Source of the DNA: Ralstonia wenshanensis
Lineage (GTDB): Bacteria > Pseudomonadota > Gammaproteobacteria > Burkholderiales > Burkholderiaceae
Length of the DNA stretch: 64,000 nt
Reading direction: 5' to 3'
Assembly (NCBI RefSeq): GCF_021173085.1
Contig: NZ_CP076413.1
Location: forward strand, 1,550,001 to 1,614,000
Below the pieces are notes generated by a model. The model was not told the DNA's origin. It did not search any database and saw only the letters and a list, made by a program, of their open reading frames with translations. The stretch's first letter is position 1. Every line of letters starts with the position of its first letter. A program made the position numbers and the translations under genes. Positions 63,027 to 64,000 of the stretch are shown here, in pieces.

Positions 63027-64000
63027 ATGAACGCTCTCCAACACTGTGCGATGTGCGCGTTGCTCGCTTGCAGCGTCGCCATCGCCTCTCCCGATGAAGA
63101 TCGACTCGGCAAGGCGCAAGGCTATCCGCTTGCCCCAAGCGCGGCACGCATCCACGAGGCGCAGTACATCGTGGGGGCCTTCAGCGGAATGGACCGCATC
63201 TCGCCGTCTTGCGACCTGGCGCCCGCCGACACGCCGGCACCGCTCAAGACTGCAGAAAAGGAGCCGGACGTCCGGTATCGCTTCCGCAATCGTGAGTACA
63301 CGCTGGCCGACTACATGGAGCATCAGCGCGCAACCGCTGTGCTGATCGTTCAGGACGGCGTGATCCTGGCCGAGCATTACGGCTACGACCGCACGCAAGA
63401 CATGCGCATGCTGTCCAACTCGATGGCCAAGACGCTGGTTGCACTGGCCATCGGCGAGGCGCTGGAGGATGGAAGCCTGCACTCGCTGGATGACCGTGTG
63501 GACCAATACGTGCCGGAGCTGGCGGGCACGCTGTACGGTGGAACGCGCATCGTCGATCTGCTGCGCATGGCCTCCGGTGCGAAGTACGTCGAGGACTACA
63601 CCCCGACCAACGACCGGGCGCGCTTCCTCAAGACAGCAGCCAAACAAGGCGTGCTCGCGGCAGCGGCCCAGGTCAACGAGCGCGCCGATGCGCCGGGCAC
63701 GCGTTTCAACTACGCGGGCGCGCAAACCGAAGTGTTGGCGCTGGTGCTGCAGGCGGCCACGCACCGCAGCCTGTGCGACTTCGTTGACGACAAGCTATGG
63801 AAGCCGATGGGGGCAGAAGCCAAGGCGACCTACCTCGTGCGCCAATCCGACGGATCGGCGTTTGCACAAGGCGGCTTCAATGCGACGGCGCGGGACTACG
63901 CGCGCCTCGGTTCCATGCTCGCCAACGATGGCGTGGTGCAAGGCCGCCAAGTCGTGCCGCGTGCGTTCCTGCTCGACATGACGGACGCAGCGCGCCAGCC
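63027..64000 (+). CDS. Beta-lactamase-family serine hydrolase, cut by the right edge
   Basis: I read this ORF directly from the ATG at 63027. It stays open for 324 codons to the window edge and lacks its C-terminus. The SxxK motif is SMAK (LSNSMAKTLVALAIG, near residue 133). The N-terminus may be a lipoprotein-type signal (LLAC near residues 12-15), though it has few positive charges. Sequence such as HYGYDRTQDM and LADYMEHQRATAVLIVQDGVI matches 6-aminohexanoate-dimer hydrolase-like or class C-type esterases. It is on the same strand as the LysR gene. Confidence 0.82.
   Translation, partial: MNALQHCAMCALLACSVAIASPDEDRLGKAQGYPLAPSAARIHEAQYIVGAFSGMDRISPSCDLAPADTPAPLKTAEKEPDVRYRFRNREYTLADYMEHQRATAVLIVQDGVILAEHYGYDRTQDMRMLSNSMAKTLVALAIGEALEDGSLHSLDDRVDQYVPELAGTLYGGTRIVDLLRMASGAKYVEDYTPTNDRARFLKTAAKQGVLAAAAQVNERADAPGTRFNYAGAQTEVLALVLQAATHRSLCDFVDDKLWKPMGAEAKATYLVRQSDGSAFAQGGFNATARDYARLGSMLANDGVVQGRQVVPRAFLLDMTDAARQ

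Overview
The window reads as a chromosomal segment of a free-living betaproteobacterium of the Burkholderiaceae, most likely Ralstonia (R. pickettii group). This rests on high GC, porin_4-type porins, the mltG-tmk-holB-pilZ-tatD order divergent from ygfZ, and the many small ABC and acyl-CoA operons. That assignment is from general knowledge, not from a search. I see no rRNA, tRNA, IS element, prophage, CRISPR array or replication origin.

Layout. (1) 1-3590: a LacI-regulated iron/phosphonate-type ABC importer, transcribed leftward and cut by the left edge. (2) 3800-5098: egtB, an ergothioneine-type sulfoxide synthase, without egtD beside it. (3) 5127-12407: a housekeeping block, with an ankyrin protein, tatD, a PilZ protein, holB, tmk and mltG on the minus strand, and ygfZ, a DUF4936 gene and an NRDE-family gene on the plus strand. 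(4) 12420-17485: a lipid hydroxylase/LysR pair, an acetyltransferase, a thioesterase, an HSL-type esterase and an iron-dependent alcohol dehydrogenase. (5) 17495-31358: a long run of minus-strand catabolic genes (hydrolase, SDRs, GST-like protein, class II aldolase, CurA-like reductase, serine hydrolase, thioesterase, acyl-CoA dehydrogenase, thiolase, nicotinamidase, bifunctional FadB-like enzyme), best read as acyl-CoA beta-oxidation plus detoxification. (6) 31718-34860: two tandem LysP-type amino-acid permeases. (7) 34929-41945: a five-gene Liv-type ABC importer preceded by an AlkK/DmdB-type acyl-CoA ligase. (8) 42290-46144: selO, msrB, yciB, bolA and a parvulin PPIase. (9) 46431-49292: a TrpXYZ-type ABC importer, followed by a J-domain-like protein. 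(10) 50564-53952: a porin divergent from a TctDE-like two-component system. (11) 54394-58818: a polyamine-type ABC importer. (12) 58843-64000: a secreted BNR/Asp-box protein, a 21-bp tandem array, an SDR/LysR divergent pair and a truncated serine hydrolase.

The genes suggest a metabolically versatile saprophyte. Carboxylic or fatty acids are imported and activated (ligase plus Liv system) and degraded (acyl-CoA dehydrogenase, FadB-like enzyme, thiolase). A 12-bp palindrome, GAACGATCGTTC, or close variants of it, stands before three acyl/ester-metabolism genes and may tie them into one TetR-type regulon. The most unusual items are: a Walker A lysine-to-arginine change in the LivF-type ATPase; a 14-unit, exactly 21-bp array of palindromic sites (60826-61119); and a nested long hairpin (27138-27253) that looks like a dispersed intergenic element.
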